64,000 bases of DNA from Ochromonas danica (Eukaryota; Sar; Chrysophyceae; Chromulinales; Chromulinaceae): contig VKHL01000127.1 of NCBI GenBank assembly GCA_015146655.1, positions 1 to 64,000 on the forward strand. The letters are read 5' to 3'. Shown here in pieces: positions 30,385-41,300 of the stretch (position 1 is its first letter; each line of letters begins with the position of its first letter). Both the position numbers and the translations under genes were made by a program. A model generated the notes under the pieces. It was not told where the DNA came from. It made no database searches and worked only from the letters and a program-made list of their open reading frames with translations.

Positions 30385-32233
30385 TTACCTTCTTCTCTTG
30401 GAAGAGGCAACAGAAGCAACCTCATTATTTTGAAGAGCAGCTGCTGCAGCATTAACTCCTGAAGATCTTCTCTTAGAAACAGGTCCATTACCTCCTTCCT
30501 TCTCCACTGCAGAAGAAGTATTAGCCAGGGATGATGAATCATCTCCACCAAGACCATTCGTAGAGACAGATGTACTAGTAGTTCCACCACGTCCACCACC
30601 AGAGGATCGACGTCCATTAGGTTTCTTGTTACCACCATTTCCACTGCCAGGCTCAACAGCTAATAAAGGCACGAGAAAATGATCACCTAGTCCTTCAACA
30701 CCACCAAGTTTCTCATCGATTAATCCATAGTATGCAAGTTCTTGACGAATACGTAATTTTTCAGTTTCATCTTCTACAATAGTTTGTCGATAGAGTGATT
30801 CTGCTTTATTACGTGCTGATTGTGCATCTAATAGGATCTTATTTAATTCATTTACTTCATGTTGCATATGTGCAACCTCTGTTAGAAGAGCAGAAGCAGC
30901 AGAATGAGAGAGACAACGAGCCATGTAAGCATTTTCTGTCATAGTAATCTCAGAAGGTAACATTGCATGTAATCCACTACAAGATGCTTCAGGTAGTTGA
31001 ATCATTTCTGATGCAAGGAAACGATCTTCCATAACACTAACAGGACTGTATAATACTCGAACACCTCTTTCCATACGTTGTCTACAATGAGATAGAAGAT
31101 GTAGAGGTTCAGTAGCATTAGCACCACTACCTGCTGCTACTCCAGTTACACGACGTTTCTTACGCATTCCACTACCATTCAACTGCATAGCAATAGCAGT
31201 AGGATCAAGTACACCATTAATATACTGTATCCAAGCTTGTTGGGTAGTTAAAAGAGAAAAAGCTTGTAAGACTTCTTCTTTACTAATCTTAGTAGACCCA
31301 TCTTCAGACTTGATCATACCTGCTCCTCCTCCACTACCATTTAAAGGTCTTTTTCCAGTGATAGAATAGATAATAGACAGATCAACCTCTTTATCAAAGA
31401 AAGAACTATCAATATCTCCTAAATCGCCATGTGTCTCTGATAAACGTAATTGATCATCCAGATTATTCATATAAGCTGTCATACGTTTAATAGCTAAAGC
31501 ACGTTCTTCATCATGACTTCTGGGTCTTTCTTCTACTAGGTCATCCTTCTTTACATCAACTCCTGTAGTAGCAGCTGTTGTTGCCGTGACGTCAGTAGCA
31601 AATGGGAATAGTAAAGTAGTTAATTCAGGTGGTAAAGATGATCTTGGTAATACAGTGGTAAGACCTGATGATTGTGCTACCAGACGAAAATCTTCAATTT
31701 TCATTTCCATCTCTTCTTCACGATGTTCTAATTCTTCTAATAATTCACGATTAGTAGGACATGATGAGGTTGATGTTGTTGTTGTTGCTGATGGTTGCGA
31801 TGATGGTAGTGGTGGCACTGCTACTAAATTAGTAGTAGCCGTTGTTGTTGAAGTAGTAGTCATCTTCGATGTAGCAGCACATTCATTTTCACATAATGCT
31901 TGTAATGCTTTACATTGATTACGTAATTTCTTATTATCATCTTGTACTTCAATAACTGCTTCCATTACTGCTTTACGAACAACATTAAAAGATGTAATCC
32001 AATCATTACTTTCTTTTTCTAAATCAAATCTTTGTTGACGTATTTCATTACATTTTTCTTTCCAATAGGTAATTTCTTTGTCTTTGAGTTCAGGTTGTTT
32101 AATCCATTGATTTAATCGTTGATACTTCTTTAATAGTGTGGATTCTATTTCACAAGATGGGAAGAAAGAACGCTCAATACCTTGAACTAATTCTTCTTCT
32201 TTCTCTAAATGATGTTCACGTGATAAGTGCTAG

Positions 32234-32298
<65 letters not shown>

Positions 32299-32869
32299 AC
32301 AGTCAGTGAGAGTGAGCAAAAAACAGGATATACTGTAAACCAGCCTCTATGTTTAATAGACTTACCACAAATAGTGTTCCTCTTTCTATTTCTTTATAAT
32401 CTTTTTTAATTTCAGCTTTTGATAAAGTTTCAAATCCTAATACCAACCAAAAGACAACGGTCAGTCATTACGCAGTCATCGTTAACACAGGTAGTCCCTA
32501 TGATGTGATGGATTCAAACAGGTACTAACTACTAGTACATGTGATACAGTAGATCCATCACACTAGCACTAGCACTGCTGCACTGGCAGTGGACTAGCAC
32601 TACAACTTACCTGGTACAGCAGGAATAACACGAGTTGGATTACGTGCAGCAAAACGTGTCGAGTCTGTATTCAATAATGCTGCAGAAATACGATCATATT
32701 GTTCACGAATTTTAGCCTCACGGCGTTGCCTAAATCATCATAATAGAGAAAAGAAGTTTGAAGGTTTGATGATAAACCAGACCAGACAGTCTTTGGCAGA
32801 ACTTGAAGGAGAAATGTACCTTTTCTTATGAGTAGCAAGAGAAGCTGCGGTAGGAGCGGTAGTAGTCAT
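30385..32869 (-). CDS. coiled-coil nuclear-type protein, unknown
   Basis: Four exons (32869-32820, 32729-32611, 32436-32366, 32229-30385) give about 694 residues; every junction is GT-AG and keeps frame. Exon 1 is only 50 nt. The start MTTTAPTAASLATHKKRQRR is followed by helical, charged sequence (EKEEELVQGIERSFFPSCEIE) and by several coiled-coil stretches (HEVNELNKILLDAQSARNKAE). Low-complexity Ser/Thr runs and basic clusters (RKKRRVTG, SKRRSSG, SKRRR at the end) look like nuclear localisation signals. I do not recognise a family. The intron before exon 4 is mostly an AC microsatellite. It is divergent from the SET methyltransferase gene, with the hairpin at 33205 between them. Confidence 0.75.
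32235..32301. repeat. AC microsatellite inside an intron
   Basis: About 30 AC dinucleotides in the intron just upstream of exon 4 of the minus-strand coiled-coil gene, ending a few bases from the 3' splice site. On the transcript it reads as a GU run. Confidence 0.95.
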
Positions 32870-33204
32870 GATGTCTATTTCAAGGTGATCTATTGTATGA
32901 AAAACAAACCCAAAGAATCAAAAATTAGACATAACCAACAACAAGAGAATTTGTGGTTGTATTTACCTTCTTTTTCAAATCCTGTACAAAACGAAACAAT
33001 ATGGATGCAAGAAAAGGAAGTCAATCACGAATCCAAGAAAGGTCTTCTTCTTCTTCTTCTTTTGAGGTCTGACTGATGTGATTGATGGTCTGTCTACTGG
33101 GCAGGTGCAGAGAGAGAGAAAAGTGGTGATGATCCGATCGTCACTTGAACTCCTGTCCCTCTTACGGGCTACACATCCCCATACAGCAATCACCCTTTAG
33201 TTAT

Positions 33205-33288
33205 AAGTTATAACCTCCAATTTGCGAGTTAATATGAGTGGGTAAATACTGGAGGCCATATTAAGTCGCAAATTGGAGGTTATAACTT
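33205..33288. promoter_or_regulatory. 32-bp inverted repeat (hairpin) in divergent promoter
   Basis: The arms at 33205-33236 and 33257-33288 are reverse complements over 32 bases with one mismatch, separated by 20 bases. The arm begins AAGTTATAACCTCCAATTTG. It lies between the start codons of the coiled-coil gene (32869, minus) and the SET gene (33523, plus). It could be a paired operator, a foldback remnant or a transcribed hairpin; I see no target-site duplication. Confidence 0.9.
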
Positions 33289-33522
33289 GATGGTGTATCT
33301 TTTTGCTTCAGTGTTTACGTATTTACGCAAGAAAAGAGAAATTACGCATGACTCATGTTTTGGTTCTTCTTACGCGAAAGTGCGAAAACACGAAACTACG
33401 AAAACCCGAACAATGTCGTGGTGATGTTGCAATGCATTGATTCCCCCCCACGCGGTGAAGAGAATCAAGAAGAAGTCCAACAAACAAGAAGAATAAGGAA
33501 ATATTTCTCTATTACAAAGAAA

Positions 33523-35367
33523 ATGATATGCAATCTCTTCATTGTCAATGTATTTCTATTCCTATTAGATCTTAAATTTTCTAATTCATTTCTATTTTAC
33601 TCACCTTTTCTTGCAAGAACCCGTAGTATCAGCAGCAGCAATCCCAGCAGCACTGGCAGTAGTAGTAGTAGTAGCAATGGCAATGGTGGAAATAGTGCAT
33701 TTCAACTTTCTATGTCTGAAGATCGTTCACTTTTAGAGCAAATGAAGCAAGCTTTAGGAGAATCTGAAAATCTTCTAGAAGATCCTGAAAATGAAAATAA
33801 ACAATTATTACAAGGTTTACGTGATCGTGATCGTGATCCAAACTTAAAAGCTAATAATAAATTTATGGAATGGTTAGCAAGTAATAATGTCTATGTCAAG
33901 ACAACTAGTTCATGGGGTAGAGCACCTCATCCACTTGTAATTGCTAGTGATACAGAAGCAGATGGTGAAACATGTGGTCGTGGTCTCTTATCAAGAGAAG
34001 GAATGACAGAAGGAGAGTTAATGATGACTATTCCACTTGATCTATGTCTTACTAAAGCAAATGCACAATTGGCATTTGGTCAAGATATCATTACTGATGA
34101 AATGGATGAATATATTGCTATTGCCTTATTACTCATGCATGAGACATTAAAAGGTAGTCAAAGTCGTTGGAAACCATATTTTGATATTTTACCAACAATT
34201 GAAAATGTCTATCCTAGTTATATGTGGAAAGAAGAAGAATTAGAAATGTTAAAAGGTTCACCAGTATATCATGCTTCAAAGTCATTAAGAAAGAAGATTG
34301 AACGAGAATATGAAACAGTCTATCAAGATGTTATCTTGAAATATCCTCAAACTTTTACAAAGGCATCAGAAATGACATTAGAACGCTTTTTATGGGCTTT
34401 TGTTATGCTTTTTTCACGTGCTGCTAGACTTTCTTCTAAGCAAAGTGGTGAAGAGATTGCTCTCGTACCCTATGCAGATCTTATGAATCATAATCCTTAT
34501 AGTAATACCTATATTGATGCTCAAACTTCTGGATTACCTTTAATCTCTCGTACAGAAGAAGTTGCCGTCTATAGTGATCGAATCTATAAGAAGTATGAAC
34601 AAGTGTTCATTAACTATGGTGAGAAAGGAAATGGTGATCTTCTTTTACTTTATGGCTTTGCTTTAGATCGTAACCCTTTCGACTCTGTTGATATCTCCGT
34701 TGGCTTGTCTAAAGAAGACCCTCTATTTCAACAAAAGAAAGCTTATTTAGATAAAGCAGGACGTGGTGCAACGAATGTTCGATTCCCTTTACAACGATCT
34801 CGTTACCCATCTGAGCTTGTGGATTTCTTACGTCTACTATTAGCTGAAGCAGATGATCTGGGCATGCAGACTGTTGATCAGATTGACTTTAATGAAGCGA
34901 TTTCACCTTCTTTAGAGCGTCGAGTGTTACAAACAATCATTAGCATTTGTGAATCCTATCTTGAACAATACCCTAACCCTGTGGAAGGTGATGATATCTT
35001 GATGAATGATCGGGCTATGTTTGGTGCCTTATCACGTTTTCAGCGTATGGCTGTAAAACTTCGAGCATCTGAGAAACGAATCTTGTTACAGACAATAACT
35101 GCTGTGGAACAAGAGTTGCAAAACTTACCTAAGGATGTCACTGCTGATGGTGTAGTTGTTCCAGCGGGTAGATCTTTCGATGTTCTTAATACTCGTACTC
35201 GAGATGGTTACGTACGTAACAAGAGTGTTGCTAGCACTGGCGGTAACAGTATCATTGACATTAAGAATGCAAAAGAAGAGCAAGGATCTTCAGGCGATGA
35301 AAAGGAAGGGAGCAAGCTGTCTATAGCTGAGAGAAGAAGGCGGCGAAGGTCTGGTGGGGATCAATAA
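33523..35367 (+). CDS. Rubisco-LSMT-like SET-domain methyltransferase, signal-peptide leader
   Basis: The frame is open from 33355; I choose the ATG at 33523 (614 residues) because it begins a signal peptide, ICNLFIVNVFLFLLDL, followed by SNSFLFYSPFLARTRS and a Ser/Asn-rich stretch, the two-part leader used for complex plastids. The body matches the SET and substrate-binding domains of plant Rubisco large-subunit methyltransferase and SETD3/SETD6: GRGLLSREGMTEGELMMTIP, the NH motif in YADLMNHNPYSN, and VFINYGEKGNGDLLLLYGF. These enzymes methylate protein lysine or histidine using S-adenosylmethionine. The C terminus is basic (ERRRRRRSGG). Substrate is unknown; relatives may act on plastid aldolase or Rubisco. 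Confidence 0.9.
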   Translation: MICNLFIVNVFLFLLDLKFSNSFLFYSPFLARTRSISSSNPSSTGSSSSSSNGNGGNSAFQLSMSEDRSLLEQMKQALGESENLLEDPENENKQLLQGLRDRDRDPNLKANNKFMEWLASNNVYVKTTSSWGRAPHPLVIASDTEADGETCGRGLLSREGMTEGELMMTIPLDLCLTKANAQLAFGQDIITDEMDEYIAIALLLMHETLKGSQSRWKPYFDILPTIENVYPSYMWKEEELEMLKGSPVYHASKSLRKKIEREYETVYQDVILKYPQTFTKASEMTLERFLWAFVMLFSRAARLSSKQSGEEIALVPYADLMNHNPYSNTYIDAQTSGLPLISRTEEVAVYSDRIYKKYEQVFINYGEKGNGDLLLLYGFALDRNPFDSVDISVGLSKEDPLFQQKKAYLDKAGRGATNVRFPLQRSRYPSELVDFLRLLLAEADDLGMQTVDQIDFNEAISPSLERRVLQTIISICESYLEQYPNPVEGDDILMNDRAMFGALSRFQRMAVKLRASEKRILLQTITAVEQELQNLPKDVTADGVVVPAGRSFDVLNTRTRDGYVRNKSVASTGGNSIIDIKNAKEEQGSSGDEKEGSKLSIAERRRRRRSGGDQ

Positions 35368-35937
35368 GTCTGATGATAACATTGTACTAAGACTGAGCAT
35401 TTCTCTTTTTGATAAGTAATGTTTTGTCCATAGTATCTTCCATTCTTTTCATCTTGGGGTAGGTAACACAATCCTCACGCGAATGGCATGCTATATGTGG
35501 GAAAGGATTAGCAAGTGCAGTACACCAAATCTTGAAATAGGTGCACTGCTAACATTTCTCTTTGTGGCGAGCATTTTTCTGTTCTATCACAATAGTCCCT
35601 TTCAGTGGTCACTTTCTCGTGCTAACAGAGTCAAGTACATCATTCATCACTAGCATGAGTGGGCTGCACTTAATAGAAGTGTAGAAGTGAAGATGAAAAG
35701 CAAAGAACTAAACAGAATAAACCTGTGACTTGGCATGCACAGGCAAAGTCATATTACATTCAGGAAATATGATAGGTAAATCCTATAAAATCCTCTTACA
35801 AACCAGTGGATATATATCATAACAAAAGATATATCGCACCACAGCACTGATTATACTTGGTGCACAATCATTACACTTGTGCACTATCTAACATGTCGCG
35901 ATCAATCTAACAAAACTCTACTAGTCTTAACTTTGTT
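35368..35937. other. intergenic, convergent, about 570 bp
   Basis: The 3' flanks of the SET gene and the transporter gene. No open frame, RNA gene or repeat stands out. Confidence 0.5.
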
Positions 35938-37848
35938 TTAACAACCATCTCCACCAACTGCTGGCTGGCAAGATGTGTCCACATTGATCAACAAAACAGC
36001 AGCCGCCAATCCGTACTATATCAACAACCCCAAACAAACATATCATAAGCACACACGAGAAATGATGAAAGGCCATCTTCATTAAGAACTTACCCCTACA
36101 ACGAGAATAGCCAAAACCAAAGCAATATAGCCTCGGGTATCGCTGGCTCCAAGCCTCTCTCCTTTTTCCTTCCACTCTTTGCATTCTTCCTTGGAAGCAG
36201 GTAAGAATGGCACGAAAATGAACGATGCACCAACACTAATACCCAACAATAACAAAGTATAGTTGGTAAACTTCGTTGGTCCATCAGAATCAAAGTAAGC
36301 ATCCTTGGATGTAATATCCACAGAGTTGGATGAACATCCATTGGTATCATCATCACAAGAAACAGCATCCATTGGAGTGAGTAACTGTGTGCTAATGACT
36401 CCATTCAATGTTAATGCCGCATTACCCACAGTCACAATCAGCTCATACGTTGTCGCTTCTTGACCAGGAACAGCGAGTTCGATTACAGCCATGGAATACA
36501 ACACCTGAGCTAAACCCTGAACAAATTGGGTATCTAAATCAATGAAAATAGTGAACCAAGGATCCATTAATCCACCCGTATTATGGAAGGGCACAAGCCA
36601 CACAAGTCCCATGATCGCAGCAATAAAGGTAGAAGCGAATTGTGTGTATCTCCAATTTCGGTTAATAAGATACTTCTGGAAGATCCAAACAGCTAAAACT
36701 AGAGCAGCATATGTCGTAATCGTATCAATACCAGACTGGAAATTCGTCAATTTAATTATATAATACTGCACAGTGATGGAAGCATTGTTTACGAAATTTG
36801 TCAAAGAACAAGTGCCTGTAACAAAGATCAGTAAATAGAGAGTCGTCAAATTTGTCATTGTGCTCCATAAACCTTCAAAATAATGACTCCAAGAATGCAC
36901 TGGAACTCGACTATTATCTAACTCTTTCAAGAAGAAGATAGGAATTGTTAACAATGCAACAATACCAAGCAGTAATCCATAATATTGATTGACTGTCAAT
37001 CCCCAAGACCAACAATCCATAGCATCAGTGGGACAATCAGGATCATTGGTTGTCGGACCATTAAGAAGAAATGTCTGAATAACACCAGCAACCATACAAA
37101 AAGAAAAGCGAATTCGTTGACCGGTGGCAAGAATTTGACCTCTTTGTTCAGGCTTCTCTAATTGCCCCAATTCCACACAATAACCATCAGCAGGGACATC
37201 ACTCAACATAACGAAGCATTGCATAAACAACAATGTGAGCATCCAAGTGGAAGAATTCATTTGATCTCCCATAATGGCTAAAACCAACAACATGATTAAC
37301 ACCAAGGACCAACCCATCAACATCCATGGTTTACGACGTAAACCAAAAGGACGATAAGAGTCAGTTAACATGGCAAACCACACTTTGAAACTCCAAGCAA
37401 AGAAGACAATGTTTCTAGCATTAGCACAGACGTTGGAAGCTCCGTCATAATTGTAGACACAAAAGGGAAGCAGTGTGCCAGAGGATCCGTAGAGAAGCCC
37501 TACGGAAGCATATTGGCAGTAGAGACCAACATAGTTCCAACTCCACATGTCAGGAACTTCAAGAAGAGGTTCAGCCTCATCAATCAGACCATCGTTTTCT
37601 AATTGAAAGCATAAATTACAAGATATTATTTATGGTATAAGGCTTGGGATATGAGAGAAGAGGAAAGAAAGAGTGGTGTGAGTATTACCTTCAATGGACT
37701 TCAAGAGGGATTTGCGCACTTCTCGTTCTTCCATGACAATATCTTCTGCTTCTTGTCCTCCTAAAGCAGAAGTAATATTGGGATTGGAATCCCTATTGGA
37801 TGTTAAAAACAGCTCAGAGACAATTTCATGACTAATCGTTCGACTCAT
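35938..37848 (-). CDS. folate-biopterin-type (BT1/FBT family) transporter
   Basis: Three exons (37848-37689, 37598-36094, 36015-35938) give about 580 residues; the last exon completes the final helix (VVGYGLAAAVLLINV) and ends DTSCQPAVGGDGC. There are about twelve membrane segments. The family pattern in the first half is clear: WSFKVWFAMLTDSYRPFGLRR, PWMLMGWSLVL and, later, DVPADGYCVELGQ with EKPEQRGQI. BT1/FBT carriers move folates, biopterin or S-adenosylmethionine and are common in plants, trypanosomatids and oomycetes. A soluble acidic N terminus of about 70 residues precedes the first helix. The substrate cannot be told from sequence. Confidence 0.92.
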
Positions 37849-38117
37849 TTTCCTATCTAATTAATTAATCTAATATGTATAAATTGAGAGTTTGTTAGTG
37901 GATGATATCCGATATCTTGTTCTAATTCTAGTTGCTTTTTGCAGTTGTGGATGAGCGAGCCAGCGGCGGCCAGCGGAACGTGAGCGGCTGGCTCCTCGTT
38001 CCAACCATCTTATTAACAGAGCAGAGCCAAAGACACCACCAAAACCACACACAGAACGATCTTTCATACAGCAAGGGAAGACCAGAAAATCACCGGAAAA
38101 GGGTTGGCGCAGAGTAC

Positions 38118-38230
38118 AAGATTCTGGAATTCTGGAATTCTGTAATTCTGGAATTCTGTAATTCTGTACTTCTGGAGATTTAGCGATTTCCAAATTCTCT
38201 AATCTCTAAATCTGGAAATCTGGAAATCTG
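38118..38230. repeat. short-period AATTCTGG array in divergent promoter
   Basis: About six imperfect copies of a 9-10 bp unit (GGAATTCT, then GTAATTCT) are followed by TCTAAATCTGGAAATC units up to about 38230. It lies between the transporter start (37848, minus) and the IQ-protein start (38343, plus). Confidence 0.85.
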
Positions 38231-38342
38231 AGAGCCGAGCGTTACTTTGCCAGCAGCAGCGGTCATCATGCTTTCTGTTTTCAATTATTTATTGATTTAT
38301 AGACGTTGTTTTATATAGTAGTTTTAAAGAATGAATATTTGA

Positions 38343-41300
38343 TTGATTATATATAACATCAGCAACAGTAATCATTGCGTCCATATGAGTAATAAGAACA
38401 ACTTTTCTCTTCATTATCCTTCTACCTCATCATCCACTAATCACATCCTCCTTCTCCCTCAAGAAGAGAAAATGAAAAAAACTGAAAATCTTTCTATAGA
38501 AAAAGACAATGAAAATGAAGATATGTTGACTTCTTCAGTTCAGATTAAGAACTTTCTACGTCAATTCACTATCGATGAGATTCAACGTCCTCTCAGTCTA
38601 CATCAACAAGAACAACTAGCACAACATCTTCTCACTTCCATTCAGAGACTAGATGATGAAGAAGGAAAGCTACCTGATCATCTTGAAGAGTTCAAACGGA
38701 TCTATGAAGGACCTCATCATGTTGAAGCAAAGCTACCAATTCTATCACAACTTACCCCTCGTACCAAGAAGATGATTGCTGTCATTCCTAAACCCAATGA
38801 AGCTGAAATGGCTCAAGTGCGAGCTATTGAACGAGGTACTAGGCATCAAGTTGGTCGTCCATTCTATCAAAAGCTTAATGAAGGCCGAAATCCTATGAAT
38901 AAACTCAAAGAAGAGGATGACCCAACACTCTTAGATCCTTCTCGTATGGAACCTTTGATTCCAAGGAATACTCAACCAACAACTGTGAAGAATAAGGCAA
39001 TGAGCTATCTGGATAGTATTGAGCAGTATAAGCGCAAGCAAGCAGAGCAGCAAGATAAGATTGATTTACTCTTTGGTAATCAGCGCACTATATCAACTTC
39101 ATCATCAGCTCAAAGTGTTGTTGAACATAATAAGATGAAGCGCCAGGGCAGTGGAGTTCTCAGTAGTCAAACGGTTAATCTTGGATATGGTAGCTCAAGT
39201 GGTGGAGAGGGTAAGAGGGCACAGACCAGTGTCAGAGGTAGACCCAAAGAAAAAACCTCCTCGCATCGATTAGAGCCTATGACACACACCCCTTCTTCCT
39301 CTTCGGCCAAGTATGAGGCGCTTTCTAATCGATCTCCTTCGCCGCCACTCCATAGAGCTTCGTCTGCAGTCTCAGTCAGCGCTGTTGATAAGACAGCGGC
39401 TACTGACAGAAGGTCAAGCGCTAATATCGCTTCTGCGATTTCGAATCCTATCTCCTCTATTGGAAGTCTCTTACGTCGCTCACCCAATGACGCTACCTCT
39501 AGTAGTACTGAGGTGTTGCAGGTCAAGCAAAATGAGATAAGAAAACAGCATCAGTCTTTTCTGGAAGATTTCACTGTGCGAGTATATGAAGAGATGGGTG
39601 TTGATCTCAATAGCTCTTTTAATCGTCTTCGAAAGTACCGACGTAACCTTGAGATCATGCTCTATCATTTTTATCGTTTTCACCTCAACAATGCTCTGCG
39701 TCGGTGGAAAGAGCGTACTTCATTAAGTCGAGAATTCCTTCGTCAACAAGCAGCTTGGACGATCTATCGTGCCTTCCGCTACAACCATCTTTTCTCCGCC
39801 TTGAAAGTGCGTTTTACACGGCGGTATCATGAGAAAGTCCTAAAAGAGAAACGGGCAATGATTTTGGAGGCTTTTCGCAACGATACTGCAAGTCGCATCA
39901 CCCGATGCTTGCGTAAGTTTGGAGAAAAGAAGCGTTTGCGGGAGCGAATGAAGCTTTCTCAGGCAGTGCGCCGTGTTCAAAGACTCTACCGCGGATGGAT
40001 TGGCCGAAAAATAGCGCAGCTAAGGCTTGTTGAAAAGAAACGTAAAGAAAAAGCAGCCATTATGATCCAATGTCTTTGTCGTAGAAGATTGGCCATTCGC
40101 AAGGTATTTTAACAATGCTACTCTTATTACTTCCCGACAGCTTTTGCTAACTGTGTGTCTCTGATTAATTTTGCTCCCAGGTGTCCTTGCTGCAAAAGCT
40201 CAGTCATGTGGCCTCCTGGGTTCATGCCATGGAAACTTTTCCTACTAACTACAGACTTCGAGCTTTGCAACAAACGTCTGCTGCCTTTATTATTAAAGCT
40301 TACCGGAGCTATCGTATAAAGAAGAAACTCTATAAACTTGTTTATTACAATCGCTTTGCTCGTGCAATCATTATTCAGCGATACTATCGAGGATTCAGAG
40401 AGCGAAAGGCTTACCTTCAACATCTTGAGGAGAAGTATCGGGAAGAAAGGATGAAAAACAAGAATGCTGTTATCATCCAAAAATATGTTCGCCGCTTTCT
40501 GGCGGAGTTGGCGTTAGATCGACTTTATGAGGCAAAAGATAATCGCCAAATTGAGCTATATAATCAGAAGTTACTTTTACTTGCCCAAGGAGATGGCTGT
40601 TTGACATTTTTCAAACGTTACCTTCATCGCTGGCGTTACTGGCACCCATTCTCCAAAGAAAAAGTCTACGAGAAGAAAGCGCTCTTGATACAGAAGGTGT
40701 ACCGTGGCTATCATGGGAGACAACGAGCTTATCTTCTGAAAATCATGCAAACGGTGGAGAAAGTTCAAGCAGCTCAACTGAAGCGTTATCGCGCTGTGGT
40801 GCGCATTCAAAAGCATTGGCGGGGATACCAAACAAGGTTAGTTTCATTTCTACTCCTCATAATCAAGTTTTAGTTAATATTGTGCTGTTTCTTAATATAC
40901 CGATAACAGAGTTAGATTACATCAGCGTCATCGTGCGAGTAAAGCAGTTGTTATCCAATGCCTATATCGATGTCACAACGCACGAAAGAGGTTCAACTTT
41001 CTTAAGCTGTTAAACCGTCGAGCCGCTTTCCTCACAGCCAATGTTCGTCGCATGATCAAACGTCATCATTTCCATCTACGCTATAAACGCCAGCAATATC
41101 TATTACAAGCTGCGATTCCCATTCAATGCTTCTTTCGAAGATGTAAAGCGCGGAGAATTCGTGACCGGCTCCTCAAAGAGATGCGCACCCAGCGGGAGTA
41201 TAATCTGATAAATCATATCCACTTCATCCATTTATTAGCCTCCGTCCAGTTGCAAATTTTAATTGATACTATTCCAAAAGCCATTCAGCATCGTTATTAC

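Noticed and set aside
37870-38193. Frames on both strands in the transporter/IQ intergenic region
   Set aside because: They arise from the AATTCTGG short-period repeat and show no protein-like composition.
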